Shown piece after piece: positions 25,456-39,800 of a stretch of 64,000 nucleotides of DNA. Made by a program: the position numbers and the translations under genes. Each line of letters begins with the position of its first letter. Position 1 is the first letter of the stretch. Under the pieces are notes generated by a model, which was not told where the DNA came from, made no database searches, and worked only from the letters and a program-made list of their open reading frames with translations. The stretch comes from Phoebastria nigripes (Eukaryota > Chordata > Aves > Procellariiformes > Diomedeidae), in NCBI GenBank assembly GCA_035582835.1, contig JAYKAV010003110.1:1941794-2005793 (forward strand), in the 5' to 3' direction.

Positions 25456-25550
25456 GGGGACAAACAATATCTAACTCGTGCTGTACTCCATCTCAGTATA
25501 ATCAGACTGGGGTCCATGCTAAGGATATGTAAGTGCCACAATAATACAAG
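25456..25550 (+). mobile_element. Possible ancient LINE (L3/CR1-like) 3' tail
   Basis: The pattern gactggggtccatgctaagg followed by gtgccacaataatacaag resembles the conserved tail of old L3/CR1-type LINEs (a 'cctggggtcc ... gctaccgtaatacaaat' layout). The upstream kilobase (24.6-25.4 kb +) is pyrimidine-rich and could be more of the same element, but I cannot recognise coding homology. Confidence 0.3.
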
Positions 25551-26099
25551 CAAAACAGCTCTCCTCCTTGCATCTTCATCCACCATCTTAATCTTTTTCC
25601 TTTGTATCCAAAACAATTCCCTCACATTGCCAATTTTTTTTATCCATGGCTTTGCCATCCTTCAATTTGGTGAGGAAATCTGTTTGCTACCTTTTCCCAC
25701 GCCTCTAGTTGTTTAGTCTTTATTTTTCCTTTCCTGTAATTTTAACCATGCAATCTCCACAAAATCCTGTACTTCCCATTGTTCAGCCTCTTCTGCTGTC
25801 TCCATCTTTCAAGTCCTTCTGTTGAATTCATCTCCTCGTAGTCATTTCCATAGATTTATTGTGTCATTCTGACTACAGTTTTCTTTCCATTCTTCTTATA
25901 CACACCTTTCAGTTTTAGAACTGAATAAAATGCATTACANTAACTGCAAAATACTAGATAGATTTAAAGAAGAGTGGATGCATGATTACTATGTTACAAT
26001 CATCCAGGGAATACCAATCCTAAAATGTCATTAACCTCAGGCTGAAAAAAATGAAGAAAAAGCAGTTTCAACATGCAGTAAAATTTCCAAGACTTTAAT

Positions 26100-26300
26100 T
26101 AAGGATATGGCACTTCACAATTCTGTAATCTATTACCAGAGCACCTAAGTGCTAGATTCACAAAAGGGCTGGAGAAGAAATCCTAGTGCCTGCTCCAAAG
26201 ACCATTTGATAACAGATGCTTCCTCAGCAGGGACTGGAATTCAGGGACTCTCCTCTCCCAGGAAAGTACCATAACCATTACGCTATACAGATGAGCACGT
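26100..26300 (-). mobile_element. tRNA-derived SINE relic with A- and B-box-like motifs
   Basis: The - strand reads TAGCGTAATGG (A-box-like, about 26286-26276), and some 35 bases later GAATTCCAGTCCC (B-box-like). In between is TTCCTGGGAGAGGAGAGTC, the layout of a tRNA-derived SINE head. The following bases toward 26100 (lower coordinates) would be the body. The element is degenerate, too imperfect to be a functional tRNA, and its family (AmnSINE, MIR or another amniote SINE) is not resolved. Confidence 0.45.
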
Positions 26301-27018
26301 ACTTTCCCTGTGATTCAGGGGAGATCTTATTTTATGAAACGAAGAACAATTTCAGCAGTGAACGGAGTGTGTCTGATTACAAAATGTCCTCAGTCCCAAT
26401 GGTTAACAGTTTTGTAAGAGGCAGGAGATGTGGCCTCAAAATTGGAAACCACTCTCTCACTTCCTGGCTGATTGATATAACCAGGGAGTTACCTCCTGTT
26501 GTGTTTGTGTGGGCTCTAATCCAGCAAGTATACCTTCAAAACTCTTAGCATTGCTGCCTTTCAGGTCAGATGAGCAAAGAAATACCTACCTACTCAATGG
26601 ATAAAGAGGGGCATGAACTGGGCATTTGGCTGTTCAGGATATAGCAAGGACTCAGGCAGCTCTAGTGTGTGCTGAAGTGGCCAGATCTCCAGGGAAGGGT
26701 GACAGTGAAAGCTTTAGATACCTGTGAACTTCAGAGGCATTTGCTTGTCCAAGACTAGGCATTTGCTGTGTGGAGATTCTCATCACCCCTATTTTAGACT
26801 CAGGCACCTATAAGGCCAGTAGGGAGGAACTTGGTCAGATCAACAGAGTAGTTATATGCCTAACTGCTCTCAAGGCTTTTGGGGAAAAAAAAAAGAAATA
26901 CAGAAAATGTTTTATCAAGACAGATTTCCTAAGCAGCTTCTGGGGGGAAGGATTATGCTGGGGAACCTACTCAATGACAGAAAGTTAAAAAAGTGCTGAA
27001 GAGATGTACAGTTTGTTA

Positions 27019-27122
27019 TAGAATCATAGAATCATTAAGGTTGGAAAAGACCTCTAAGATCATTGAGTCCAACCGTCAACCCAACACCACCATGCCCACA
27101 AAACCACGTCCCTAAGCGATAC
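27019..27122 (-). mobile_element. CR1 LINE fragment, 3' end (about 100 bp)
   Basis: The + strand starts tagaatcatagaatcatt, followed by aaggttggaaaagacctcta and gagtccaaccgtcaaccc, ending near acgtccctaagcgatac. This is the reverse complement of an avian CR1 3' end, severely 5'-truncated, in the same orientation as RALGAPA1. It resembles the copy at 17949-18164 but differs in detail, so it is a separate insertion. Confidence 0.92.
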
Positions 27123-27507
27123 ACTAAAGTGGTGATGGAAACACTTGTAATGTCTGAAAAGCCTCTTTAAAAGATCAATATTTCATTTGTTCAATGGAAT
27201 TTAGAAGGAATGCATTTGTGAAGCACCTAAAGTCACCAAAGGCAGAAACCCTGTATTTTTCCAAAAGTCAAAAGAAAGTATTTATCACTTCAAATACCAC
27301 AATAAAATGTTATGCCTCAGCCTCCATTTTAGTACATGACTTCAANATGATGCCTGGATGATTTAATGTGCATCAAGATCACTACAGCTCAGGAAATACC
27401 CTAGAACTATGAAGTTCCAAGTTGTAAACTCAACAATGCTGCAGGGATTCCTACACCCCTACCAATGGGCTGGTCAAGTCCAGTAGACTGATAACACAGT
27501 TTTGTGG

Positions 27508-27580
27508 ATTTTTTTGTTTGGTTTTTTTGTTGTTGTTGTTTGGGGTTTTTTTTGTGTGTGTGTTTTTTTTTTTTTTTTGT
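27508..27580. repeat. T-rich low-complexity tract
   Basis: This is a mixture of T runs with TTG and TG steps (gttgttgttgtt, gtgtgtgtg) ending in a run of about 18 T. It is simple sequence inside the U12-type intron. Confidence 0.9.
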
Positions 27581-30500
27581 AGGAAAAAAATAATCAGAAT
27601 TATAACAAAAGGACTCCCTTTGTGAAAGGGAGTAGTAACGTGGGCTCTTCACTCAATTTTTTCCATCACTGTGACACTCATTCAGAAAAACTGAACAAAA
27701 ACCAAAATGAGACACTTCCATGAACATTTTATTCATAAATCTTCCCTCCCGATGCTTAAGTATTTATATATATGTGCACACCTGTGTAGTGTATCACAAC
27801 ATAACTGTATATTGGAATATGTGATCACAATACTGACAGTATGTAGTACCTGAGATTCTTTGATTCCGGTGCTAGGAAAAAGAGGAGGTTTTGATGATTG
27901 CCTAGAAATACCTCTTAGAAAAAAGCCAGAGAATGCATTTCTAAATAGCAAGATGGACTTTTTCACGTTAAATTACAAACTACTGTCAGAAATACATGTA
28001 CAGCTGCATCCCTGGCAGTTCCAACTGTTAGCAAAATCATCTAAGAAGTCAATATATATTGATACGATTGTAGAGAGTATCACTTCATCAGCCGGACATT
28101 TGCAAAATAATTTAGACAAGCAGAAACCAAAGCACTGCTCCATCCTTAACTGGAAAATTAAAATCCTCCACCCAAAGGTACTTGCTTGTAGGATCAATGG
28201 ACACCTGCAAGAGGTTTTTTAATTGCAGGTATACACTATTTATATAAAAGAGATTAACAATATTTTAAGAAAATCTACATAAGATGGCACCCTCTTGTTT
28301 ATTACATTTGCCCCCACAGCAAATTTAGAAGCACACATCTTCTTTTCTAGAAAAAACCCAAATCTGTAGTATCGTCAACACACAAAAACACTCCCTGGAT
28401 ATTAAAGACCAAAGGAAACAAAGAAACGGTGAGGCACAACAAATGGCATATGTTCGTAGGAGATTTTAAGTTTCTGGCTCCCTGGCCTGAGAAGGTGTGC
28501 AAACCCCACAGAATTAATTGCTACAGTTTGAGGTACTTAAAATGATGAAAGCATCAATTTTATTGGGCATATTTTTCCTAGTAAATTACAATTCCTGGCG
28601 TCAAAATGTGAATGGAGGACTGGCTCCATTAAAAAGATAACAAGTACAGGTTAGGACCAAGGTTTTACAGAAGCTGAAAGGAAAAGTTAGCCATAGCAGA
28701 ATTTGACTTCTAAGGGAAGACAGGACAAAACCCACACATCACAGAAATGGGAGTTTTTTCTGGGAAATCTCACTCTGAAAGAAGAGATTGTGCAGTGGTT
28801 GTCAAACCAGCTGAACCCATACTGAGTCACAGCAATTTGTACTTTGTTGGCTCTTAGAATTAAGGATGTAAGTCAGGCTGCTATTGATCCAGTGTTGGAA
28901 GCCCTGCAACTAGCTGCGTTTTGTATGTAGGTGGGTGATCAGTATCAACTGGCCACACTGAGAGGAATAGTTAAAGTTCTCTTATATTCTGAAAAGTGAC
29001 TCTGTAGAAGTGGCATCATGGTGTTCCCTATTTATTGCATTTCAGTGATTTCCACGGTATACAAATAAAGGGATTATTTTTTCCAACTGCAACTTCTATT
29101 TACTCAAGTCAACTTGATATCTCAAAGTCAGCCTGGGTTCTTTTCTGTTTCTTAAACACTGCAAATATTGAAAATGGCATATAAATATTTTGCTCTGTGC
29201 ATCTGTTTACACAGCTATGCTGTAAGTGAAAGCAGCTTCTGCATATGCAATTGGGACTTAGCCACAACACTGATGACTCATAAAGCAGAATTCAGTTCAT
29301 TCTCCTCATAACGGATGCAAGTTATTTAGGTGAAAGAGAAGAAGAAAAATTACTATGCTTGACACTACTAAACAGGTGAAAGAATTAATAATTTTATAGT
29401 CTTCTAAGGTGATTTTTCTCTCCACTGAAACCGTATTTTCAATACCAATGACAGCACTTTTGCAATAAAATGTAACAATTTATTTTCTTCCTCATAAAAA
29501 GGGAACATAAAACTCAGAGGACTCAAAGTTGTATTTTAGAAGTAAACTTTTAAGTTGCATTTCATGTAAATATTTTGAAACTGCAGAAGGGACTCAGTGT
29601 TAATTATCCAAAATCACAAATTTTAAGAAGTAATGTATATATATGCCAATCTACTCATTAACGTAGATAACTCATACAAAAATGAAAATAAATATGAAAA
29701 ACAAATAACAGACTAAGACTGTAGAATTTAAGCAAACATAAAATGTAATATCTAACATCCTTAATAAAAATCTTTTTCAAGTTGTAACTGCAAAAGGGCT
29801 TTCTGAGGCAATTTCTGAGGTATATTTCTTTATGAAGAAAACAAGGGAATATATAATAGATAAAACCATACAAATTAATCCCATCATTCCAGATCTTGCA
29901 ATTTGTTTCCAATGCATATAGTTGCATCATTCTTTAAATGAATATAATGAAAATTACTTTTTATTTTTTATACTACTAAAAAGTTCAATAAATTTGTAAG
30001 AAATTAAAAGTTATTGGGCAAATCATAACACCACATATTTTTGCCATTTAGAGGCTTTTTTCTTCAAGAGTACTAATCTTACAGCTAAAGGAGATTACTT
30101 CCAGTATATCTACCCTATGGTTAAATGTTTAAAAGTCCTGCAAGGTAAGCATAGGCTAGATAAAGTTGCAGCCACTGAGTGTTTCTAAGTCAATGCTATT
30201 GCTTTCTGCCTAGTTTACTAACACACTATATATTGAAAGGCATTGACTTTATCTGAATTTATATAAGAATCTTCATTTTTACAGTGTGAGCACTTTCAAA
30301 ATTGCTAAATTACTGCAAGAAATTGTCATTGATTCTTACATTTTCATTGGAAAACCCAATACAATTCTGCAGTACTGTCCTTCTAGGAAAATCCTTGATA
30401 TATTGTTTATTTTTATGTTGTTCCATCAGATCTTACAGCTAACTAAATTCTTCAGTGGTTTATAACATCACCTAGGAAGAAAAAGCTGTGATTCATCAGC

Positions 30501-33500
30501 ACAGATAAAGCTGGGCTTTAATCCATTCCTATAACCATATTGCCAAGTCTATATTGTTTACATTGCGTCTCAATTAAGAGACAGGCAGGACACCTGGTAC
30601 TTCTTTATCTAAGTCCCACGGGCTGCCAGATGACTCAAAATCCATAACAGGTGCTAAGGCAGTGTGAGTGTAGCACCATTAACACAAGCTGGAATTGGAT
30701 AAAATTTGGAATATGCTTAACCACTTAAAACAGTCAATTATGAAATGAAAAATGTAACCACTCTGCATCAAGCTCCTTTACAAAAGGCACTTATAAAGAT
30801 ATGTAGAATTAGAGTGCAAGTGTAATGGACTTAACATAAATTATAATTTTAGTATAAATATTCTCCAGAATTAAACTATACAAAGACCAGCTGTATAGAA
30901 AAGTTATCTTTTTAAGATAACCATATAAAAATATTGTGAGACTATACTTACTGAATTTAATGAATTCTAATTCTGATCACCTGCTTAGGCAGCAAAAATG
31001 ACAAACTGATGCTCAGACTTCTAGCAATTTCAAAGTTAAGGGAAAAAAATCTGAATTAACAACACTTACTGAATTCTTGTACTCTGTAGAACCCAGAAGT
31101 TATTTTATTTTAAGGACACTGGCAAATGAAAGCATCCTATGGAAGGATTTTAAAAACAACAACGTTCAAGTGAAAAGCTATAGGATAAAAGATATTCCTT
31201 TGCACCGAAAAATCCCACTGTAGATCTCTCTTCAGCACTTTTTCAGCTAAAGTGACTGAACTAAGTATTAAGCTTAGATACTGACAGAACACACACCTCA
31301 TGAGAGAAAAAATGAGTATCAGAAATTTTACAGTGGACAATTACTTAAGAACTATCTGTATCTAAATGTGCAGTAATCCAATTAAGTTTCTATTTAATAT
31401 TGTAATTATCAAGAACACAATATAGTGATTTTATTACCAGAGTAAGCAGTAACAAAGTACAGTAAACTGTCATTTAAGACCGTGTCATAGTATCTATGAT
31501 AAGCAGCATATTGACTTAAACTAATGCACTATATGCCTCTAGGGAACGACAGGCTCAGAGACTGGGTTTTAACATCAGAATCTATCCATTAATCTTGACT
31601 TAAATATAATCTACTCTGCAGTAAGAGGAAGAATGGGCATTCAATGAATTATCTGTTTGAAATATAGCTGGAGCGTATTAACGCAAACATACAGTAAAAA
31701 GTCTCAGTTTCGCTACCATTTACTGTATATTGTTTGTTTTACAAACCCTGAACTGCATTTTAGCATGAAATTAAAAAGATAGTAAGATCAAATGGCTAGC
31801 AGTATTGTAAGGACGAATACCTCAACGCTATCACAGATTACTCATTAAATTTACTGGCTGTGTAGTTAGAAGACTAATGACAGTATTTACAAGTACCCCA
31901 CTCGTCCATGTTACTACTCCGCAGTAACAGGCTACAGAGGTGAAAACAAAACAGTGAAGGAAACACTGCTGAAGCCCTTACGCAGGCAGAATTCCTCCTC
32001 CAACTTCCAGGAGGATTTGTCTTACTAATGTGTCCAAGACGGGAATTGATGAACCTATAAGGTATGTTGTGCTAATTGTTTTGAAGCCCATTACAGCTGC
32101 CACTGCTTCAGGCCCTCTTTGGAGCAATGCTCCTGCCGGCAGAGAGAACGGCTCGCAGGCAGCCGCTCACCTGGCAGCAGNGGGTTTGCAGGAGGCAGCA
32201 GGGGAGGCAAAGGGCCAACGGGCCAAGGGACTGAAGTTTATTAAGGATGTTGCACCAAATGTGCCAATGAGAGATGTTAAGGTGTTGCAGTCCTCATTCA
32301 GCCCACAAATAATGTGGAATAGTACAGGCCAGGGGAACTGCAGCCCCACATGCTAACTCCTGATTTTGGGAGAGGGATTTATCCCCCCTCTGACACTCAG
32401 TATTACATCAGTTTTAACTCCAGTAATTAAGGCTGATGAGTGTAAAAATACAGAAGCAAAACTAGCTCTTTGCTCTCTGCTATTAGCATGAATGCTTAAG
32501 CCCACTGTTCATACATTCAAATGTTTAAATTTCTATCTTAAATACTTTCTCTGCATATATAGACATTGATGATATACATATTCATTGATGAGAGAAACAG
32601 TAAGGAAAATGCCTTTCATGAAGACATCACTACAAACTGTAAAATTACACAAATACAAAATTATATTAATGTTAAATACTGTCCAGCAAAAAGACTGCAT
32701 ATAAAGACATGTATTAATTTGCAATTCCATGCTACATAGTAACAAAGAAAACTTCTCTCATGAGAAATTTTGTCATTAATTCCAATCTGTACTTTAATAA
32801 ACTTTACAACTACCTTTCATTTTTTCTTTTATAGTTGAAGAGAATGTTTTCTCTTTACCCTGGGTTGCTGCAGTACTGGTACAAGATAATCTACTTATAA
32901 GTCTCTTCGAGGGCAGTAAAGTCTATTTTAAAAACAATTTTTAAAACTCGAGGACAGGCGGCTTCTATTTAAATGAAGAAAACAAGTATTAATTTTCAGG
33001 GGCTCTTTCTTTATTTTGAAGGGCAATTAGTAAAGCAGCCCCTTCGCCCTCCTCCCTAGTGCTGTCAAGCTGTTGAGAGCAGTTTGCAGCACTACAATGG
33101 TACTATTGTGAACACAGCCTGGGCTTCCTTCCCACAGAGAGTTAAATGGGCAGTTCCTGCTGCCCATGATTGGTGTCCCGTGAAACAATACTTAAGAGCC
33201 AGGTTTTATCAGTTCCACGCCAAAGAAGTGAAGCCAGGGAACCCAAGCCTTCATATCATGCTGAACCATATGCCAACCCTGCTGGCCCCAAAGGTTTATC
33301 ACTAAGAATCAGGATCCATCATGTCCCCTGTGAAATTTCACTTCACATACCTTCTGTGAAATGCATGGCTTTGCTGAAAACTGACCTTTTTCCACAATTG
33401 GCAAGAACAGATGGATGGTAACTATGGTTTGGCAAGCAGAAATCAAGAGATTTTCTAATAGCCTGCATTCTACGTTTGGGAGGAGAAGCATTGAGAAGGA

Positions 33501-33938
33501 CATAGATATATTTGTGACCCACAGATCTATTCAGGTGCAGTTAATCAGCAATTAAACTATTTTCTCAATGTCTAGAAAGTATATTGAGATTAATTTGATT
33601 GGCCAGGCTATGATTAGGACTCATGTCCTTTGGACTACCATATGGTAATTCCAATTACTGTAATACTAACTTTTAATCCTTGCTTTATGTTAGTTTATTC
33701 CATTTTTCTATTAAGTATGTGGCACATACAGAATGAACTATATACATACACCCTTTTTTGTTATAATTTCGACCTGTTTAGTTAGTGAATATTGTTACAT
33801 GAAGTATATTCCATCTCCAGCTAGATATTTCCATATACTGACAGCTATTATATATAAGCCCTTTTTTCAGTAACTGAAATACAGACCTGTAGGAGAACAA
33901 AGACAACCAATGTGCTAGGTTCTACTAATCTCCCCCCN

Positions 33939-33955
33939 TTTTTTTTTTTTTTTTT
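33939..33955. repeat. T homopolymer next to an ambiguous base
   Basis: A run of 17 T follows C6 and an N at 33938. The N probably marks an unresolved homopolymer junction in the assembly. Confidence 0.85.
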
Positions 33956-36768
33956 GGTACCTATCATCTTCTAATCCCTCTGTTGGCACTGGACAGCATG
34001 CCCCAACTGTCCTGATTACCATATGCAGAACGACGCAGAAACAGTTTGCCAATATCTTATTCAACTCACCCGAAAACATCATTCTATCACACAGACATTA
34101 CTGTTTGTCAGTTTTGCTTGTTATAAATAATCTCCCCCATTTCCCATCAATTTAAATACCAGAATCAACCATACACAATGTTATATACTTATTCTTTATA
34201 TATACACAGCTTTTATTGTTTTAACATACAAATCTTTCAAGTTGTTTGCAAGTCACTTATCTGTTATTAGGGGTGAATTTATGACTAGAAAAGGATTGAA
34301 TCAATAAACAATGCTGTCTTTTACAACATAAAAATAGCGTTTAAATAGTTTAAAAATGTTTCTTTCTTTAAATCTTAGAAACAGGAAAAATTGTTTAACC
34401 TTCCCTGCTTTTATTCACAGACTTCTGAGAGCTATCAAAGAAATCTGTATGAATTTTAACACCTGAAGGGGGCAAGAGTCTTAACATTTTAACAAAGGGC
34501 TTTTGTTATCCAAAATGTTTAATTAATTAATAAGGCTAAGTAGGTATTAACAAAAAACCTGTCATTTTGTGTTATGTACAAAGCAATCAACTCTGTGTAA
34601 GATTGAACTAGTTTATCTTTTTCATTCCAGTTTAAAGACTCCCAGCCTTCTCCCTGTGAATTTTTGTTTAAAAGAGGGATCTATACACATTTAAAACACA
34701 TTTTATAATGAAAGAGTGATTGCTCTACTAACTTCCAGCTTACAAGACACAAAAATTTCCTACCTTAAAAAGATGTGGTAACAAAGAAGAACTTCCCTCC
34801 CTCCCGCGATCTGTACTGACAGATCCAAATTCAGAAGTTCTAGGAGGCTGATAAAGCACTTCACTGCTTTTCAGGGTAGCCCACTGACATCCTTTTATTC
34901 TAAAACAGAATATTACTGGCATAAGCCTACCCATATTTTATCCAGAAATCTGTAGAACCAATACCCTCCCCTTCAGATGGGTAAATTCAATTTATGAAAG
35001 AATGCAGAAGTAAAAGAACCTAGAATATATTTTTCTTAACAGTACAAAAAGATTTGAGTCTCCCCCATAATTGTCTACAACATCAACAGAGCACTCAGCT
35101 CTTTGTAAGTGCAATTATTAGTAGCAAATTGTATTACTAGAGTCAATCANTTTTGTCTCATTTGCTATTTTGCCTTTTTACCGCTTTCAAGAGAGTCTCA
35201 TGCATTTCATTAGGGAAGAGTAACTAATAAATACAGCNGTACTAGTAATTAAAAAACAAGTTATAGATATCTTGTGATGACAACAACATTATTACCCTTA
35301 AACCCATGTGCTTACACTATAGCTGTTTAACAGGTGCTCCCAGCATCCTAGTTCATATCTGCAGACAGCCCATAAGAAGAGGTAGAGACAGAAGAGCTAC
35401 CTGAGGTAGAGAAGGCAGGTTCTGTGGGATTAGGGCAATTACTGAAGAAAATATGTTTACCTGAACATGTACAAATGCAGAACTGCTGCTGCTAAAGAAA
35501 AACATGTATGTGTGTTTTGCAAAAAAACTCACAGACTATATACATGAAAATATACTACATTACAACATAGCTTTCAAGCCTCACACTTCAATTTATTCCT
35601 CATATTAAAAATGCATGAAAACCATTGAAATGCTGTGTATGTCTACATGAAAATGCAGTAAAAACAGCAGCTTGGTACACACATCTGAAGTATTTCTCCA
35701 GCAGTTATTTGAAGTGTCTATATGACAAACACTAAGGCAAGAGTTTAAAAACCTATCACAAATGTTGGTTCAATCAGTTGTCTCTAGTGGCTAAAATCAA
35801 AGGCATTTAAAGTGATGCTTTGGAATTATTCATTGCAAAACAATCCTATTCTTTCAACAGGTAACTAATAAATGATGGCTGAGAACAGGCTTGCACTACC
35901 CCTAAGGTCCAATTGTTACTCAGAACACTGCCTACTTTTGCTCCCTGGTGTTGCATTTTAACTCTAATTGCATGATCAAGCCAATAAATTGGACTCAGGG
36001 GACAAAAAACCTCTACAAAAGTACCTACCCTGACAAAACCAGAGGTTGCAAGAAAATGCACTTCAAACAGAAGTGAAGCAAGACGAGACAAGCAAACGAG
36101 AGGTATCAAGGCTTGAAAGACAGTCATTAATACTGACAGATTACTGTAATTCTGGCTGTCAAGGTGATCGATTTAAGCAGCATATGCCAATCAATACTCT
36201 CCTCATTTACTGAGCAGCATTAGATATATAGTTAGGTAAGATGTCCCTAAGAGAGGATTTCAAACCATACATAACAAACATAAATAGCACGATTTATGCT
36301 TTGGAATCTTAGCTGTTTTTTCATTTGGCCTTTTTTTAATTGGGCAAACTTCAGTGTGATGTTATCCATACAAAAGTTACTTTAGATGATTCTATTACAC
36401 TGCATTGCCATCATGTATACAATTCCTTTATGTGAGATATTTTAAACTGGACCAATTCTCTATATAACCTATTAAAACACTAATCTTGAATATGAACATT
36501 CTTAAATGCAGCAGTTATTTAAGTACTGTTCATTTTGCTTTTTTTGCATTAGGGATTTGCTGTTCTGAGTACTTTAGTCATCCGCAGTTTACAAGAAACC
36601 AAACCTTCCTGGTATTTCCCCTAGAATTTTCCTTACAACAGTCTCTTATTGTTCAAATATACTTGTGACAGCAAAGGAAAATACATTACTTGGATGTATT
36701 AGTTCAGGGGAAAAATTCTATAAAGATAATAAAAATAGCTATTACTGTCATTGCATACCTACAAGTAG

Positions 36769-36801
36769 ACACACACACACACGCACAAATGCACACACGC
36801 A
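36769..36801. repeat. Imperfect CA repeat
   Basis: This is acacacacacac followed by interrupted CA units (gcacaaatgcacacacgc). It is a decaying microsatellite. Confidence 0.85.
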
Positions 36802-39800
36802 TGACTCTATATAGAGATATAAAACTTTCCTCTTATATTTAGGTCGTCTTATAATGCATGGAGAAACTGTTACACGTGATTCCTTGAGACTGAAATAGCT
36901 GAACAGTCCATTAAAACAATNAGATACTTATAAATACCTTGGAAATCTTCAGTTTTTCATGTTATACCATTGTATGCAGGCATTTAATTAATCACAGTTT
37001 GAATTACTAAAAGACCACGTGAGTTGTCAGCAGAACTAGGATTCGGGAGAACTGCAAAACCGAGCAAGTCAAAGGACAGGAAAGACTGGACATCATATGC
37101 TCTACCTTATGATTCTTGCTTGAACTTGGAAAACAATTTCCGTTGCTAAACAGTAAAATAGATTTTAGAAATAACTCTATTTTCTTCTGGAAAAAACAGC
37201 AGGGGTCATATGATGAACTCATCCATGGCTCTTACTTGAACTCATATCAGATAAGGCTACAATGGTAAGATTCAGGGATGGGATAAATATTCATTGAAAT
37301 CCTAAAATTTTCAACTATTTGTTGAAAGCATATAGAGTAGTATCTAAAAAGTGTATCAAGCATTATTTTTAATGTCTGTTTCTTCTCACCTGTGAGAAAA
37401 ATCAGTAACAGGTATGTTAAAACATTATTAAATGTCCTGTATCAAAATTGCATTGACAGAAATACAGCAAAGTTTGCCAAGAATCTTGGCATATGGCAGT
37501 TCAAAAAAATTCTAAACCAGAACATATTAGAAGAGCAATTATAATGGCATGCATTACTCCTTTCACTATACCAAAATTAATTAGTGGCACTGTGAAAAAT
37601 GAATTTATGATACATATTTAAGGAGAGAGAGCACCCCTTATGCCTCTTCCATTTGATACACAGTTATCATTGATGCAGTATCGCTGTATTGATTTTTTTC
37701 TTACAGATGCTCATGCATCTATAAGATATAAAACTTATTGGACTTAGAAGAAAGGAAACTGGCATTGCCAAAATCAGTGCTTTCCAGCTTTAACTTCTAA
37801 GTTTCTGTGTTAGTGAGAAATCTCACAAATTCCAGTTTGAAAATGTAAACCAAACAAATATTCTTAATCAAATGAGACAAATGTGGCCAGAGAATCTGAA
37901 GAATACTCTTTGCTCACTATATGTCATTAATAATGAGCACTTTCTTTTTAAAAGATAAGCTTTCCAATATCTGCAATTCTATCTTGAGGCAGATGATNGT
38001 CAAGCAGGCACAACAGTGACACTACCAGTTCCAACAGAACCCTTTCTTGGGGCAGTTGAGTATCACATCAAGCAAGAAAGCTTCTTCTGAGCTATGAGTT
38101 TTTAATACAGAGGAAACTTTTAACAAACCACTCAAACATTTTATTCATAAAGAAGTTACTGTCTTGTCAGATACCATATGGAGTTCATATCTTCCCTTTC
38201 TCTGGAAGACAACTGTCTAAAAAGGTTAGCTACAATACATCAAGTACCAACTGTTTAGGAATACAATGTCAAAAAAGATAGGGGGATGTAAATTTTCCAG
38301 TTTTGATAAAAAAAGATCAGTTTATCAAATCATTTAGATTAAGATTTATTCTATAATATTTTGTAGATGGAATAATTAAAACAGCATTATATTTTTGCTA
38401 TTTAAATTAATCTGTTTCATATGACACCAGAAAAAAGAAATCTAATTGGTTGAAGAATTCTTGGCATTAGGTCAAAACTTTGTAGATTATTATAAAGAGG
38501 TGAAAATTATGCTATGATGATTATATATATAGAATACCTATATTCCAGGTGTTCTAAAATTTCAATGAATTTCAGATTTAAAAGATGCTNAATACGATTT
38601 CTTGCTGTGTGTCTAGCTACATATTAGGTAGCATCCTTTGGGAGGGGAATACTACATAAGAGAGAAAGCATTATGGGGTCTGAATTGCACTATTTGCACT
38701 AACTGCACTGTAAGTGCAGATAGTTTGGAATAATTGTTAACACTCCAAAATTTGTGTACAACGTGTAAAAAGTAACACAAGTTGTTTCACATTTGGAATT
38801 CCACTCCCACAAGGTTTCTAGTATTTTGTTATATGACATAAATAATCTTAACAAGTTGGATCACTGGAGGTGCTTACTACGCTCAGTAAAGAACATTATC
38901 TTGGTGTACCTCTTGGCATCTGGCTAACATCTGTCGTTTATTCAATTCAGGAAGTTCAAGTAAAATTTTATATGAAGCCACTCTTTCTATTGTTCAAAAT
39001 ATTTAGTATTGATCCATTTCCTACACATGGTAGATTCTGAATTCAGAATGTGACAAAGTGCTTGCTCTGAGATGCAAGCCATGAATAAAACTATTCCTAT
39101 CAGGAATTTCAATGCAATTTAGTAAATAAAGAGTATTTAGCAATCTCCTAAATATTGGCCTTCTTATTCTACATCATAGTGAAAATGATTGTTCTCAACA
39201 TTCAGTCCCATTATTACACCTGCAGTTATGAGTCTTAGAAGTTTTCCTAGCATACGTGCAGCTGGAGCGTATTCAGGGGATAAGCATGTACTTCCTATGA
39301 CAAGGACAAATGCAATGAGAAGAAGAAACACATTAGCTACGAGATAGAGAAGGGGGTACTGGTGCTTCATTAGCAAGACAATACAAGTATTTTGTGTGTG
39401 TCACCTGTGTGTGCATGTATGCCGCCTGTTGGTGAGGGGGTACTGTTACAAGAAAGTCAGGCCACCAAAAGATAGTGTGGGACTGCAGAATCCTCGAAGC
39501 GGAAACTAAAGCAAATTCCACAAATCAATGCAGAAACTCCACCCAAAATGGCAATATTCTTTTCACGCAGCTGCAGCATGCAAATGTCAAACATCAAGTT
39601 AAAGCAGGATACCTGCCATGCCCGACTGATGTTTGCTGATAAATTTAGTAAATTTTTAATCTTAAAATACTACAATACGGAAACATATCATTATAGTATT
39701 CTGAGCAAAGAATAAAAACACAGAGCAGATGAAACCTTTACAAATCATTAAAAAACCAAATCTTCAAAATGTTTTGCTATCTAAGTTTGCTATCAGAAGT

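Noticed and set aside
25016..25474. 152-codon + strand open frame rich in Leu, Cys and Phe
   Set aside because: The composition reflects pyrimidine-rich DNA, probably old LINE sequence, and no membrane-protein family is recognised.
26228..26290. Functional tRNA gene
   Set aside because: Only A- and B-box-like motifs are retained. A cloverleaf cannot be folded, and the sequence fits a degenerate SINE head.
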